From NCBI GenBank assembly GCA_949082785.1, contig CARVLU010000005.1, positions 1 to 64,000 of the forward strand: a stretch of 64,000 nt of DNA, given 5' to 3'. Every line of letters begins with the position of its first letter. The first letter of the stretch is position 1. This DNA is from an uncultured Alphaproteobacteria bacterium (GTDB taxonomy: Bacteria > Pseudomonadota > Alphaproteobacteria > Rs-D84). This document shows positions 37,539 through 47,055 of this stretch, piece after piece. A program made the position numbers and the translations under genes. The notes beneath the pieces are model-generated. The model did not search any database and was not told the DNA's origin. It saw only the letters and a list, made by a program, of their open reading frames with translations.

Positions 37539-39632
37539 TTATTTCGATATCTGGACAAATTGGCGGGCGACCTTTTTAATGCCGCGTTCGCGGAACGCAA
37601 TGGTCAAGATGTCGCCATCAACTTCGATAATAACGCCGCGGCCCATTTCGGTATGCAAAACCAGTTTCCCGACCAGATTTTCCGACCGGGGTGCGCTGCG
37701 CCGTGGGGCGTTGCCGTACGATTGGGTAATACCGCGCGTGTTCAGTGTCCGCATCGCGCCCATGCCCACACCCTGGAACGTTAAAAATGCGGGGTCCATT
37801 TCGGATATAAACCGGCTGGGGGCGTTGTATTTGCGTTCGCCAAAGACCATGCGTGACATGGCATTGCTGATGACCACGCGCACCCGACCGCGCGTCACCG
37901 CAACATACGCCAGACGGCGTTCTTCTTCCAATGAACCATCGTTAATCGCCATTTCGTTCGGGAAAATGCCATCTTCCCATCCGGGCAGAAATACCGTGTT
38001 GAATTCCAATCCCTTGGCCGCGTGGATGGTCATAATGCTGACGGCGTTGGTGTCGCTGGGGCTTTCCGTGTCGTTGTCATCGGTCATCATCAACGCCGCA
38101 TGTTCCAAAAATTCGGCCATGGTGTCATATTTGGAAATAACGTTGGTTATTAATTCCCGGATATTTTCAATGCGTTCGGGGGCGTCCACATCACGGGAAT
38201 CGCGCCACATTTTCATGTACCCCGATTGTTCCAGCAATGTCTGGGCCGCGTCCGCCGGGCGCATCGTGTCCCATGAAAAATCAAATGCCGCCAGAAATTC
38301 ATCAGCCGCCACGCGCTGTTTGCCCGACAATGGCGCCGCGCGCAGCCCCGCCATCAAATTGGGGCCAAATCCGCGAATCTTGGCAATGGCGGACGGACCG
38401 AACCCCCGGCGCGGCTTTGCAATAACGCGCAGAAAAGATAAATCATCAAACGGATGGGCCAGCAATCGCAGATACGCAATCGCGTCGCGGATTTCCATCC
38501 GGTCATAAAACTTGGTCGCACCGATTAAGCGGTACGGAATCCCGCGGGATGTGAATTCTTCTTCGAACAGACGCGACAAACTGCCCGCGCGAATCAAAAT
38601 GGCAAAATCGTTGTATTTGTTGTCGGCATTTCGGGTAATGGTGTCGGCAATCGCGCGCGCTTCGTCCCAGTCGGTCGGCACCGTCAAGACATAGACCGCT
38701 TCGCCTGCGTCCATGCCGGGGGCGGGGTGTAAATCCTTGCCCAGTCTGCCAGAATTGTGCCGTATCAGTGAATTGGCCGCGCCCAAAATGTTGGCCGTGG
38801 ACCGGTAATTGGTTTCCAGACGAATAATCTGGGCGTTTTCGTACGTCTGGTCAAAATTCAGGATGTGTTTGATTTCCGCCCCGCGCCATGAATAAATCGA
38901 TTGGTCATCATCGCCCACACAGCAAATGTTTTGCGCACCGCCCGCCGGGGTCAGCATCGTTAAAAACTGCATCTGGGCACTGTTGGTATCCTGGAATTCG
39001 TCCACCAAGATATAATGAAACTGGCGCTGATAACGTTCCAGAACATCCGGCGCATTTTGAAACAATTCCAAAACACGCAAAATAATATCCCCAAAATCGA
39101 CGGCGTTTAACCGGGCCAGTTCCGCATTATACGCATCATAAATTTCGCCCATGCGCCCCCCCAAATGGGCGGCGGCGTCCAATCCCTTGTCCTTTATCAT
39201 GGAAATCTTTTCGACCCATGTGGCGGGGCTGTATTCCTTTGGGTCCAGGGCCATTTCGGCAAATATGGATTTCAATACGGCCTTTTGATCATCTTCGCCA
39301 AAGACCAAAAAATCACGCCGCAGTCCCACCCGGTCACAATTGTATCGCAAAATCCGCAGACACACCGAATGGAACGTCCCGCACCAAATATCGGCGGCCG
39401 ACCACGCGCCGCCCCCCATCTGCCCCAGACGGTTTTTCATTTCGTTGGCAGCCTTGTTCGTGAACGTCAGGGCCAAAATCTGCCACGGCGCGGCCAGCCC
39501 ATTATTTAAAATATACGCGATGCGCGTGGTCAGCACGCGCGTTTTGCCCGTTCCCGCCCCAGACAACACCAACAGCGGCCCATCGGTCGTTTCCACCGCC
39601 AGCCGCTGTTCGTTATTAAGATTTTCTAGCAT
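37539..39632 (-). CDS. uvrD: UvrD/PcrA/Rep-type superfamily 1A DNA helicase
   Basis: 697 residues. 3'-5' DNA helicase of repair and replication restart. The start at 39632 gives MLENLNNEQRLAVETTDGPL, the usual N-terminus with the Q motif. Motif I is SGAGTGKTRVLTTRIAYIL, Ia ALTFTNKAANEMKNRL, II ILVDEFQDTN, III CVGDDDQSIYSWRGA, IV IIRLETNYRS, V VSIMTIHAAKGLEFNTVFLP and VI EEERRLAYVAVTRGRVRV. It keeps a Tudor-like C-terminal end (GKLVLHTEMGRGVIIEVDGD) as in PcrA/UvrD. It is divergent from the dnaQ-type gene, whose promoter region it shares. Confidence 0.95.
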   Translation of the reverse strand: MLENLNNEQRLAVETTDGPLLVLSGAGTGKTRVLTTRIAYILNNGLAAPWQILALTFTNKAANEMKNRLGQMGGGAWSAADIWCGTFHSVCLRILRYNCDRVGLRRDFLVFGEDDQKAVLKSIFAEMALDPKEYSPATWVEKISMIKDKGLDAAAHLGGRMGEIYDAYNAELARLNAVDFGDIILRVLELFQNAPDVLERYQRQFHYILVDEFQDTNSAQMQFLTMLTPAGGAQNICCVGDDDQSIYSWRGAEIKHILNFDQTYENAQIIRLETNYRSTANILGAANSLIRHNSGRLGKDLHPAPGMDAGEAVYVLTVPTDWDEARAIADTITRNADNKYNDFAILIRAGSLSRLFEEEFTSRGIPYRLIGATKFYDRMEIRDAIAYLRLLAHPFDDLSFLRVIAKPRRGFGPSAIAKIRGFGPNLMAGLRAAPLSGKQRVAADEFLAAFDFSWDTMRPADAAQTLLEQSGYMKMWRDSRDVDAPERIENIRELITNVISKYDTMAEFLEHAALMMTDDNDTESPSDTNAVSIMTIHAAKGLEFNTVFLPGWEDGIFPNEMAINDGSLEEERRLAYVAVTRGRVRVVISNAMSRMVFGERKYNAPSRFISEMDPAFLTFQGVGMGAMRTLNTRGITQSYGNAPRRSAPRSENLVGKLVLHTEMGRGVIIEVDGDILTIAFRERGIKKVARQFVQISK

Positions 39633-39704
39633 TAAATTCACGAAGTCATTATAATGCCAAAAACCAAACATAGCAAAAATTTATTTAGCCAACGGAACCG
39701 CACC

Positions 39705-40382
39705 ATGAATCGTATCATCTGCTTTGACATTGAAACAACCGGATTGGAATACAGCCGCGGTGACCGGTGCATTGAAATCGGCGCGGTCGAAGTGATTGAC
39801 GGCAAAATCACGGATCGCACATTTCATGAATACATTAACCCAGACGGCAAAATCATCCCGCCCGATTCGTACATGGTCCATAAAATTTCCAACGCATTTT
39901 TGGAAGACAAACCGAAATTCGCGGCCATTGCAAAACCGTTCCTGGATTTTATCGGCGACAGCCCCATTGTCGCACACAACGGATTTGATTTTGACTTTCC
40001 GTTTATTAATTTTGAATTGGCCCAGTTGCGTCTGCCGCAAATTCCCCGCACCCAGCAACTGGATTCACTGGTGATTGCGCGCAACCGTGTCTTTGGTCCC
40101 AAAACATATACGTTGGACGCGTTGGCCAAATGGTATGGCATCCCACTGACCGCCCGCGCAGAAGCGCACGGGGCCTTAATCGACGCGGAAATCCTGGCCA
40201 AGGTGTACCTGGAACTGGACAACACGGCGCCCGCCCCGGATATCAGTGAAATCATTGCCCAGCAACACGCGGCCCTGGAAAAGCAACAGCGTTTCGGTGC
40301 GAATTTCCCCCGCCGGTCGTTCCCGGTTCCCGACGCGGATTTGGCCGCACACCGGGCATTTATGGAAAAAATCACGGCATAA
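39705..40382 (+). CDS. dnaQ: DNA polymerase III epsilon subunit (DEDDh 3'-5' exonuclease)
   Basis: 225 residues, the usual DnaQ size. Proofreading exonuclease. The start at 39705 gives MNRIICFDIETTGLEYSRGD with ExoI (D and E of FDIETTG); ExoII is PIVAHNGFDFDFPFINFELA and ExoIII RAEAHGALIDAEILAKVYLE with the catalytic His and Asp. The C-terminal tail, RFGANFPRRSFPVPDADLAA, could bind the polymerase alpha subunit. Divergent from the uvrD-type gene; helix-turn-helix cassette C follows, convergent, only 24 bases beyond the stop. Confidence 0.93.
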   Translation: MNRIICFDIETTGLEYSRGDRCIEIGAVEVIDGKITDRTFHEYINPDGKIIPPDSYMVHKISNAFLEDKPKFAAIAKPFLDFIGDSPIVAHNGFDFDFPFINFELAQLRLPQIPRTQQLDSLVIARNRVFGPKTYTLDALAKWYGIPLTARAEAHGALIDAEILAKVYLELDNTAPAPDISEIIAQQHAALEKQQRFGANFPRRSFPVPDADLAAHRAFMEKITA

Positions 40383-40402
40383 AAATCCCCCGTATGGGGG
40401 AC
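40381..40402. terminator. terminator shared by dnaQ and helix-turn-helix gene C
   Basis: Hairpin ATCCCCCGTATGGGGGA preceded by A residues, so on the minus strand it ends in a T run (terminating gene C); on the plus strand the T run is poor. Confidence 0.6.
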
Positions 40403-40406
40403 AATG

Positions 40407-40634
40407 TTATAAATTGTCGCGGCTGCGTTTTATCACCAGCAGTGCAAATGCCCCGTGGAAAAACCGGCGCAATATGCCAATGTCAAACAGCGCCTGGCCC
40501 CGTTCACATTTCTGATAATCTTTCTTGTTCATTTTCAATAATTTTGCCGCGTCGGCCACACTGATTTTCAAATGTTCGCGCGCATGGCGCATGATATTGC
40601 CGTAATAATTGGCATCGATTAATAATTTTGCCAT
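40407..40634 (-). CDS. small XRE-like helix-turn-helix protein, copy C
   Basis: 75 residues, MAKLLIDANYYGNIMRHARE at the start, then the helix-turn-helix KISVADAAKLLKMNKKDYQK and CERG. The following segment QALFDIGIL equals copy A, while its leader is of the type found with copy D. Ribosome site AAGGAG, 8 bases before ATG. This cassette abuts dnaQ directly and has the palindromic repeats only on its promoter side. Confidence 0.85.
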   Translation of the reverse strand: MAKLLIDANYYGNIMRHAREHLKISVADAAKLLKMNKKDYQKCERGQALFDIGILRRFFHGAFALLVIKRSRDNL

Positions 40635-40817
40635 AGTTTAAACTCCTTATGTTTTTTAAGCAAAAAAACACCGCCCGTAAAAGCACAGGCGGTTGGAGGT
40701 TAGTAACTACAAACAAGTATAGTGTCGCTTATTTAAGTATATCGCGACCCTCCAACCAATTGTCGGAGATTTTTTCTTACTTTTGGGTTACTACACCCTA
40801 CACCGGTTACCCAATGC
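40635..40817 (-). ncRNA. structured leader RNA, copy C (candidate attenuator)
   Basis: The GGGT/ACCC stem (the T-G pair of A and B is T-A here) has loop GTAGTA (40789-40794), whose TAGTA pairs with TACTA at 40701-40705. The CTCCGAC-AATTG-GTTGGAG hairpin keeps pairing through a G-T pair. The second stem is GTCGC/GCGAC, a full two-sided change from copy A; CTATA/TGTAG replaces CTATT/AATAG. The terminator ACCGCC/GGCGGT is followed by GTTTTTTT. The GNRA hairpin of A and B is missing. Confidence 0.75.
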
Positions 40818-40823
40818 GTGTGA

Positions 40824-40852
40824 ATTATATCGCATCCCACGCGAATGTTCAA
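40824..40852 (-). promoter_or_regulatory. sigma70 promoter of cassette C
   Basis: TTGAAC (40847-40852), 17-base spacer, TATAAT (40824-40829), with the conserved AATAAATTTAAAT upstream. Confidence 0.9.
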
Positions 40853-40884
40853 GGAATTTAAATTTATTGGTGTGGGGGTTGATT

Positions 40885-41240
40885 TACTGGATTGCCACGC
40901 GCGCTACGCTTGCTCGCAATGACAAAGGAGATGCAGTGCCAAGCAATTCAACACCATTGTCATTGCGAGTGCAACGAAGCAATCCAGTGAATGGTGGTCT
41001 GTTCCTTATTATCCGGATTGCCACGCCATACCGGCGCCCCGCAATGACAAAGGAGATACAGTGCCAAGCAATTCAACACCATTGTCATTGCGAGTGTAGT
41101 GACGCAATCCAGTGAATGGTGGTCTGTTCCTTATTATCTGGATTGCCGCGCCACTGACGTGGTTCGCAATGACAAAGGAGATACAGTGCCAAGCAATTCA
41201 ACACCGTTGTCATTGCGAGTGCAGTGACGCAATCCAGTCG
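40885..41240. repeat. palindromic repeat array 5, tandem period 125 bp
   Basis: TTGTCATTGCGAG or its ATTGTCATTGCGAG form begins at 40957, 41082 and 41207, 125 bases apart, each with CAATCCAG, the GTGGTCTGTTCC linker and an inverted half. It starts beside the cassette C promoter with an inverted half (ACTGGATTGCC). Confidence 0.92.
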
Positions 41241-41277
41241 GTTATGCCGCGCGGATGCGCGTACCACCCACCCCCAT

Positions 41278-41302
41278 AAAAAATCCCCCGTGCGGGGGGA
41301 TT
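41278..41302 (-). terminator. terminator after the 758-residue exported protein gene
   Basis: Minus-strand hairpin ATCCCCCCGCACGGGGGAT followed by six T. Confidence 0.85.
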
Positions 41303-43579
41303 TTACGTGTTATTTTTTTTGACGCATTTGCCGGAACTTTCTTCTGTGCCAACCGGGCATTGCGCGTAACATTGGTTGTTATACGGTTTGTACCCTTCGA
41401 AACACTGACAATGGTCGTTGACGTATCTGTTGACGCCGGCCGTCCCGGATGTCTGGGTGTAATTCGAATTATCGGGGCACAGCAACGACTGATAAAACAT
41501 TTTGGAAATGCTTTCGATACATTGCTTTTCGCCATCCGCGCCATCGGTACAGGATTGCGGATCCTTTTCAAAAACGGCGTACGAACACGTCAGTGCGACA
41601 TTCCGGCATGCACCGGTCATCACCTTGTAAATACTGTCAACACTGGCCACATTCGACCATGCGTTTACCTGGGTTACCTGTTGGTTATAACATGTGGCGA
41701 TTTCGGTCATACATGTGGACGCGTAATCGGAAATAATCTTGCGCTGGGCGGCCTGGATATTGACCATGGCACGCTGGATATAATTCACGACAACATCGTT
41801 GTACGGCTGATAAGAATCGTTTTTGTATGTGTATTGCTGACACTTGTCCAACACCGCACGGCACAGCCCGTTGTCGGTCACCTTTTGACCGGTGCCGATT
41901 TTATCCATCAAATAACGCGCGATACATGCACCGTCGTTGCCGGTGCCCTTTTTGTCGGGGTTGGGCGCGGCCTTGCACATGTTGGTTGTTATCTGTTGCG
42001 ACATGGCGTTACTTAAATATACACTGTCGATATTGGCATTGCTGTAATTGGTGGCATCCATAAACTGCTTGATATGCGTGATATTCTGCCCCAGAACGAC
42101 ATTGCCATTTTCGTCGATATATTTCTTGGTCGGGTCCAAACATTTCGTGTAATCTTCGCCGCAAACCATTTCGTCGGTCATGCACGTGTTCAGCGCGGAA
42201 ATACATCCCTTGGCATCGTATTGATTTTTATTTTGCAGAACGGCCAGTCGCGCCTTTTGCAGCATTAAATTCGCACTGCGCACATTGGATTTCAATGTGT
42301 CGTTCATTTTCGACAGACCCTGTTCGTATGCCAGGCAATCCTTGTCAATGGCCAAATCGTAATTGGCGGTAATTTGTTGGGATGTGGCGCCGACATCCTT
42401 GCACTGTTTCAAAATCGTGTTACAGCGCTTTTTGGCCGCGTTGTACAAATCGGCCCCGCGCATATTGGACAAACTGGATGAATTGTTACTTAAAAAATCC
42501 AGGCTGAACAAATCGCTGGAATCGGACGAAAAATCCAAATCCAGGTCCAATCCAGAAAAACTGTCGCCGGATGAATACGACGCGGAACTGGTCGGATCCT
42601 TAATCATGTCTTCGATTTGTTGCAACATGTTGCGGGATTCGGTCGTATCGCGTTTCCCCGACAGGGCTTCTTCGGCCTCGGTCGCGGACATAATGGCGCG
42701 GATTTCATCGGCCGACAAACCGATGTAACGGATACGCTGGGCAACTTCGTTCAATTGGGTGTTGGCGTCTTTGACGGCCGATTCCACCTTGGTATAACGC
42801 GACAAATTCGATGAACAGCTGCACCGTTTTTGATTGGCATCGATAACCGCACAGAACTGGTCCATGCAATCGTTGTATTGTTCCTGGCACGATTTGTTTA
42901 ATTCCGCCGTCTGTTCCAGGCGTTCTTTGGCATCTGCAATGGTTTCACGGGTGGTGACTGTCGTGGCGGCGCGGGTTTGGACGGCGCGCACTTCGTTGCC
43001 AATATTCGACCCGGTTTGAACGCCGGTGCCGGCAATGGTGGCCCGGCCCCCAACTTCGGCCGTGCTGGGGCGCAGGGTGACGCCCGCGCGACGAACGGCG
43101 GCGGTGTTGTTAATGCTGGCCGCGCTGACGCGGGCATTACGACCAACCGTATTCACGGCGGCATCCAAATTATCACGGGCGGACGTCGCACCCGCCGGCG
43201 CGGCGGCGCGCGAATACGCGCCCGATTGACGCGCGGTCGCCCCATCACGGGTTGTGGGCGTGACATCGGGCGTTGTCGAAACGGTGCGTGAAATGGTGGC
43301 CGAACGGGACGGTGTCACGTCCGACGCCGCCGCGCGCGCGGTAACGCCATCGGACGCGTCCATTGTTGTGGCGGCGGGTGCGGACGGGGTTGTTGCGACA
43401 TCCCGCTTAATCGGGGTGCGGGTTGCAACCGCCGTGCGGGCCACGGTGGCGTCGGTATTGGCGGCGTTTGTATTTTGCGAATTTGATGTCGGCAGACTGC
43501 GCGACGGCGTCACGGCGGCGGCAAATTCACCGGACGCGCATAATGTCATTAAGAATAAACAGGTTGCAACCTTCTTCAT
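41303..43579 (-). CDS. large cysteine-rich exported protein, function unknown
   Basis: 758 residues, no family recognised. Signal peptide MKKVATCLFLMTLCASGEFA. Residues about 25-215 are Thr/Ala/Arg-rich low complexity (for example RTAVATRTPIKRDVATTPSA), a likely disordered or surface-exposed stalk. The rest carries spaced cysteine pairs (CQEQYNDCMDQFC, CISALNTCMTDEMVCGEDYT, CRAVLDKCQQY, CMTEIATCYNQQ) separated by helices, and ends in an EGF-like knot (CQCFEGYKPYNNQCYAQC). A CxxxxxC-type module is shared with the neighbouring 1,027-residue protein. TATAAT (43589-43594) ends about 9 bases before the ATG, so the mRNA is almost leaderless. Probably periplasmic or surface exposed. Confidence 0.85.
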   Translation of the reverse strand: MKKVATCLFLMTLCASGEFAAAVTPSRSLPTSNSQNTNAANTDATVARTAVATRTPIKRDVATTPSAPAATTMDASDGVTARAAASDVTPSRSATISRTVSTTPDVTPTTRDGATARQSGAYSRAAAPAGATSARDNLDAAVNTVGRNARVSAASINNTAAVRRAGVTLRPSTAEVGGRATIAGTGVQTGSNIGNEVRAVQTRAATTVTTRETIADAKERLEQTAELNKSCQEQYNDCMDQFCAVIDANQKRCSCSSNLSRYTKVESAVKDANTQLNEVAQRIRYIGLSADEIRAIMSATEAEEALSGKRDTTESRNMLQQIEDMIKDPTSSASYSSGDSFSGLDLDLDFSSDSSDLFSLDFLSNNSSSLSNMRGADLYNAAKKRCNTILKQCKDVGATSQQITANYDLAIDKDCLAYEQGLSKMNDTLKSNVRSANLMLQKARLAVLQNKNQYDAKGCISALNTCMTDEMVCGEDYTKCLDPTKKYIDENGNVVLGQNITHIKQFMDATNYSNANIDSVYLSNAMSQQITTNMCKAAPNPDKKGTGNDGACIARYLMDKIGTGQKVTDNGLCRAVLDKCQQYTYKNDSYQPYNDVVVNYIQRAMVNIQAAQRKIISDYASTCMTEIATCYNQQVTQVNAWSNVASVDSIYKVMTGACRNVALTCSYAVFEKDPQSCTDGADGEKQCIESISKMFYQSLLCPDNSNYTQTSGTAGVNRYVNDHCQCFEGYKPYNNQCYAQCPVGTEESSGKCVKKNNT

Positions 43580-43770
43580 TATGGATAAATTATATCACAA
43601 CTTGTCGGCATGGGAAAGATGAAATTACGCGTGGCGCAAGAAATTACGTTTAAAAAACAGCCCCCACATTCGCGACCAATCACACCGCCGGGCCGCGCAT
43701 TCGTTTTAATTGTCCCCCCACGGATTGACGGTGGGGGTGATGCGTGAATAATGACCAATTCCTATTACCT

Positions 43771-43872
43771 GGATTGCCGCGGTCGCGTTGCTCCCTCGCA
43801 ATGACAAGGATGTTTAATTTCCAGGAACTTTATCTCCTTTGTCATTGCAGGTGTAACGAAGCAATCCAGTAA
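43771..43872. repeat. palindromic repeat unit 6
   Basis: Inverted half CTGGATTGCC...CTCGCAATGACAA, then a forward half TTGTCATTGC...GCAATCCAG, with the usual AATTTCCAGGAAC linker. No helix-turn-helix cassette nearby. Confidence 0.88.
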
Positions 43873-43897
43873 AAAATCCCCCGGGTGGGGGATTTTT
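43871..43897 (-). terminator. terminator after the 1,027-residue exported protein gene
   Basis: Minus-strand hairpin ATCCCCCACCCGGGGGAT followed by six T. Confidence 0.85.
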
Positions 43898-43898
43898 A

Positions 43899-46800
43899 TT
43901 AATCAACCGTTACGTTGATGATATCGCCATAGCTGCCGGCTTCGTCGCCACCGACATAGCATGTGATGTGGTTACCAACACTGTTCATCCATGCTTCATA
44001 GGCCGCGCGTTGGTCCGCATTCAGGCTGGATTTCTGGATATCACCCGTCAGCTTGTTCAGCATGATGCCCCCACCGACGCCACCAACAACCGTACCGATT
44101 GCCGTACCAATCCACTGGTTGTTCTTTTCAGCGTTAGCAGACTGTGCATCTTTTTCAACAGCCGATTGACAGCTGGCTGATAATGCTGCAACAGCTTTAT
44201 CCATACCATTTTCACCGTCTGTATATTTGACCGTGGTACCATCTATGGCTTTCAGTGCATTGATTCTGCCAGACATGTCAGCCAGACTCTTTTCATTCAC
44301 CTTTGTCGCCATATCTTTCAGATAGACATAATTGCTTTTATAACTATTTTCGTCATAGATTTGACCGGCGATATAAGTGCAGTTCTGTTTCAATGTTTCA
44401 AACGATGTTTCGTTTTTGGCATTGGAATTCAGCCCCGTCAGTTTACCAAACACAGAACCGTTTTGGATACCATTGCCCAGGTAAGCGCCACCGACACCGC
44501 CGCCAATCGCCCCCAACGCCGTCAACCAATTACGGGTTGTCTGTTGGGATTCGCGTTTGCCCGCAACCGCTTCGTCGGCGACCGCGTTGGCGATGCTTTC
44601 CAGTGCACTGGCCGGAATCCAGCTGCCGCATGTAAATGTGTCACCGGTTGCAAAGTATGCAGTCGCCCAGTCTTTGCCTTCGCGCAGAACTTCCTGAATC
44701 CGTTTGTCGTCGGATTGGATGGTCACGCGCACGCGGCAGAACGAACCGTACAAATCATTGCTGGCCGTGAACTGGGTCGATTTTAACCCGTTGACCGAAT
44801 AATTCTTGGGCACCTTGTTCGATTTCAGTTTCACCCACATGAATGTACTGCCCTGGTCACGATTCCCCATAACGCCACCGGCGTTGCCCGCCATACATGC
44901 GTTCTGTTCGCGTGTCAGTTTGGCGTTATATTTCGCCTGGGCTTCTTTTTCCAGGTCATAGACCAGGTCTTTGAACAATGACGACGCGGCCTGGCTTTCC
45001 ACATATGTGGTGTAAGAGATATAGGCCGGTTTCGTGCACAGTTCGGTTCCGCACATGTCAACGTTACAGCGGCCCGTGTCGAACCCGCCGGATTCGGCCG
45101 TGCACAACAGATTGCCGTTGGCGTCAATATCTTGGACCTGTTCGGTGGTGGCGGTCATCTTGGACGCGGAACCGGCATCAAACCAGCCATCGCGGACGGT
45201 GTTTGCCGAACCCCAAGACGATGCGGACGCATTGTTCGCCATTTTCAGTTTGTTGCGTTCAATCGCCAGATGTTCTTCGCACACGGACGCGTTTTTGACC
45301 GTATCCAGACACAGCCCCAGAACAATGGTGTAATCCAGTACACCGCCAACCTTGTTCATGGACTTGTCAAACGACGCGTCGCCGGTGTTGGTCAGCGAAG
45401 AATAGATATCCGTACGATTGCGATAGCAATTGACATAATCCGCCCCGCACAGGTTTTTCACGCACCCGCTGGCGACGGCCTGGCACTGGCGCTTCATATT
45501 GGCGATGGCGGCATCGCTGTAATTGTTGGCCAATGCGGCGTTCAAACTGGCAACCACGCCAATCGGGTCGTTTTCCGCCCCGTCATCAAATTCGGGGAAC
45601 AATGTGTCGAACGCGTCATTATTAATATAGGCATAGTTATACGGGCCCGTTGCATCCGGGTTCGCCGCCGCATATTTACAATACGCATCGGTGTTGACAA
45701 TCGACGCACATCCGGTTTTGATTTCATTATATGTCGCCGGGGCGTTGATGGATTTGTCGCGGGAACCAAACACCTGGGAATAACAGGCGGCGCCACTGCC
45801 ACTGCCGCATGTGCGCATGGCGCATGCCTTGATGGTTTCGGTGCACTTTTGCTTGGCCTTGGTATCGAATTTATCAACCAAATCGGCAATCTTGGCCTTC
45901 ATCCCGGAATTCATGCGGGCGTTGTACGCTTCGTCATAAATTTCTTCTTGGTTGTCTTCGTCACGCAACTGGGAACTGGTCGGCATCGCGCCATTGCCCA
46001 GGAATGTCGCATAGCAATATTTGTTCGACCCAATGGTGTCCAGGCACGAATTTCTGATGTACGCAGAAATGCCGGCGCGGCTGATGGTGTCGGTTGCCAC
46101 AGCATTTGCATCGCCCGCAACGGCTTCGTTGTTATTGATGGCTTCGACAATATTAACGACTGACTGCGCGCTGTTTTCATAGCATTTGTACGGATTTGTC
46201 GCGCACGCGTTCAAGATACACTGGTCCACCACCTTGTAACATGTTGACACCGCATTGACCGCGGCCAGGGCGGCGCCCTCGGTTATCATTTCGCCGATGC
46301 GGCTGGATGCGGCGGGCGTTGTGTTGGTGTTGTTCGACCCAAACAGTTCAATGACGCCATCGCTTTGGCAACGCGCCAGTGTGGAATCACAGAACACGCG
46401 CTGTTTTCTGAATTCTTTGTCGGTGGTGCACAATTCGAAATCGGCGCCACAGACGCTGTCCTTGCGCAGACAGGATGTGTACCGCTTGACACAGTTGGAC
46501 GTGTCATATTTGTTGGAAATGGCCGCACCGATAATCAGCTGGCCCAGAACACTGCCGTCTGTGGGGTATGTATAATCCGTCACTTCGCCATAGCTGTTTT
46601 TTGTTGCGACATTGGACAATGCCGTGACGGTGGATGTCCCAAACAGGCTGGACACACCCGCGCCCGAACACTGGGCCAGTGTGGACAAACACTGCGGCAT
46701 TTTGCCATGGAATAAAACCTTGGTCGTGCATTCTTCGAAATTGGAACCACAGGCATCACCACCCTTCATACACGATGTGTACGCATCAATACATTCCGCA

Positions 46801-46982
46801 TTCGCCAACAGCGACGATGTCGTCGTCGATGTTGATGTGTTGGAACTGGTGATGTACGTTGACATTGTCGGCATCCGCGATGATGCGGCGCCAACAATGC
46901 TGGGGCGCGCAGTCAGGCCAAAAACCGACGGTGCGACCGCAAAAACAGCCATAAAACCAATTGTTTTGTTCAGAAAAGACAT
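43899..46982 (-). CDS. very large cysteine-rich exported protein with internal repeats, function unknown
   Basis: 1,027 residues, the largest protein in the window, not recognised. The start at 46982 follows GGAG with 8-base spacing and gives the signal segment MSFLNKTIGFMAVFAVAPSV. Two clear repeats of about 100 residues open the mature part: CIDAYTSCMKGGDACGSNFE and CVKRYTSCLRKDSVCGADFE, each leading to a QCxxDGV/SGAGV...LFG block. Further degenerate modules follow (CYKVVDQCILNAC, CTETIKACAMRTC, CQAVASGCVKNLCGADYVNC). Near the end are two glycine-zipper segments (ALGAIGGGVGGAYLGNGIQ; GTAIGTVVGGVGGGIMLNK), which suggests membrane insertion or oligomerisation. It has a good promoter at 47010-47038. 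Likely a surface or periplasmic structural protein. Confidence 0.87.
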   Translation of the reverse strand: MSFLNKTIGFMAVFAVAPSVFGLTARPSIVGAASSRMPTMSTYITSSNTSTSTTTSSLLANAECIDAYTSCMKGGDACGSNFEECTTKVLFHGKMPQCLSTLAQCSGAGVSSLFGTSTVTALSNVATKNSYGEVTDYTYPTDGSVLGQLIIGAAISNKYDTSNCVKRYTSCLRKDSVCGADFELCTTDKEFRKQRVFCDSTLARCQSDGVIELFGSNNTNTTPAASSRIGEMITEGAALAAVNAVSTCYKVVDQCILNACATNPYKCYENSAQSVVNIVEAINNNEAVAGDANAVATDTISRAGISAYIRNSCLDTIGSNKYCYATFLGNGAMPTSSQLRDEDNQEEIYDEAYNARMNSGMKAKIADLVDKFDTKAKQKCTETIKACAMRTCGSGSGAACYSQVFGSRDKSINAPATYNEIKTGCASIVNTDAYCKYAAANPDATGPYNYAYINNDAFDTLFPEFDDGAENDPIGVVASLNAALANNYSDAAIANMKRQCQAVASGCVKNLCGADYVNCYRNRTDIYSSLTNTGDASFDKSMNKVGGVLDYTIVLGLCLDTVKNASVCEEHLAIERNKLKMANNASASSWGSANTVRDGWFDAGSASKMTATTEQVQDIDANGNLLCTAESGGFDTGRCNVDMCGTELCTKPAYISYTTYVESQAASSLFKDLVYDLEKEAQAKYNAKLTREQNACMAGNAGGVMGNRDQGSTFMWVKLKSNKVPKNYSVNGLKSTQFTASNDLYGSFCRVRVTIQSDDKRIQEVLREGKDWATAYFATGDTFTCGSWIPASALESIANAVADEAVAGKRESQQTTRNWLTALGAIGGGVGGAYLGNGIQNGSVFGKLTGLNSNAKNETSFETLKQNCTYIAGQIYDENSYKSNYVYLKDMATKVNEKSLADMSGRINALKAIDGTTVKYTDGENGMDKAVAALSASCQSAVEKDAQSANAEKNNQWIGTAIGTVVGGVGGGIMLNKLTGDIQKSSLNADQRAAYEAWMNSVGNHITCYVGGDEAGSYGDIINVTVD

Positions 46983-47009
46983 CCGACTCACTCCGTTATT
47001 AATTACTTT

Positions 47010-47038
47010 ATTATAACACAAGCCAGCCGGATGACCAA
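47010..47038 (-). promoter_or_regulatory. promoter of the 1,027-residue protein gene
   Basis: TTGGTC (47033-47038), 17-base spacer, TATAAT (47010-47015), about 28 bases before the ATG. Confidence 0.7.
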
Positions 47039-47055
47039 GGAAAATATATAGATTT

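Larger units (their letters stand above)
43580..43898. other. intergenic region between the two large cysteine-rich protein genes
   Basis: Holds the -10 box TATAAT for the minus-strand gene ending at 43579 (43589-43594), an unassigned stretch at 43625-43765, one palindromic repeat unit (43771-43872) and the terminator of the upstream gene (43871-43897). No coding potential seen. Confidence 0.7.
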
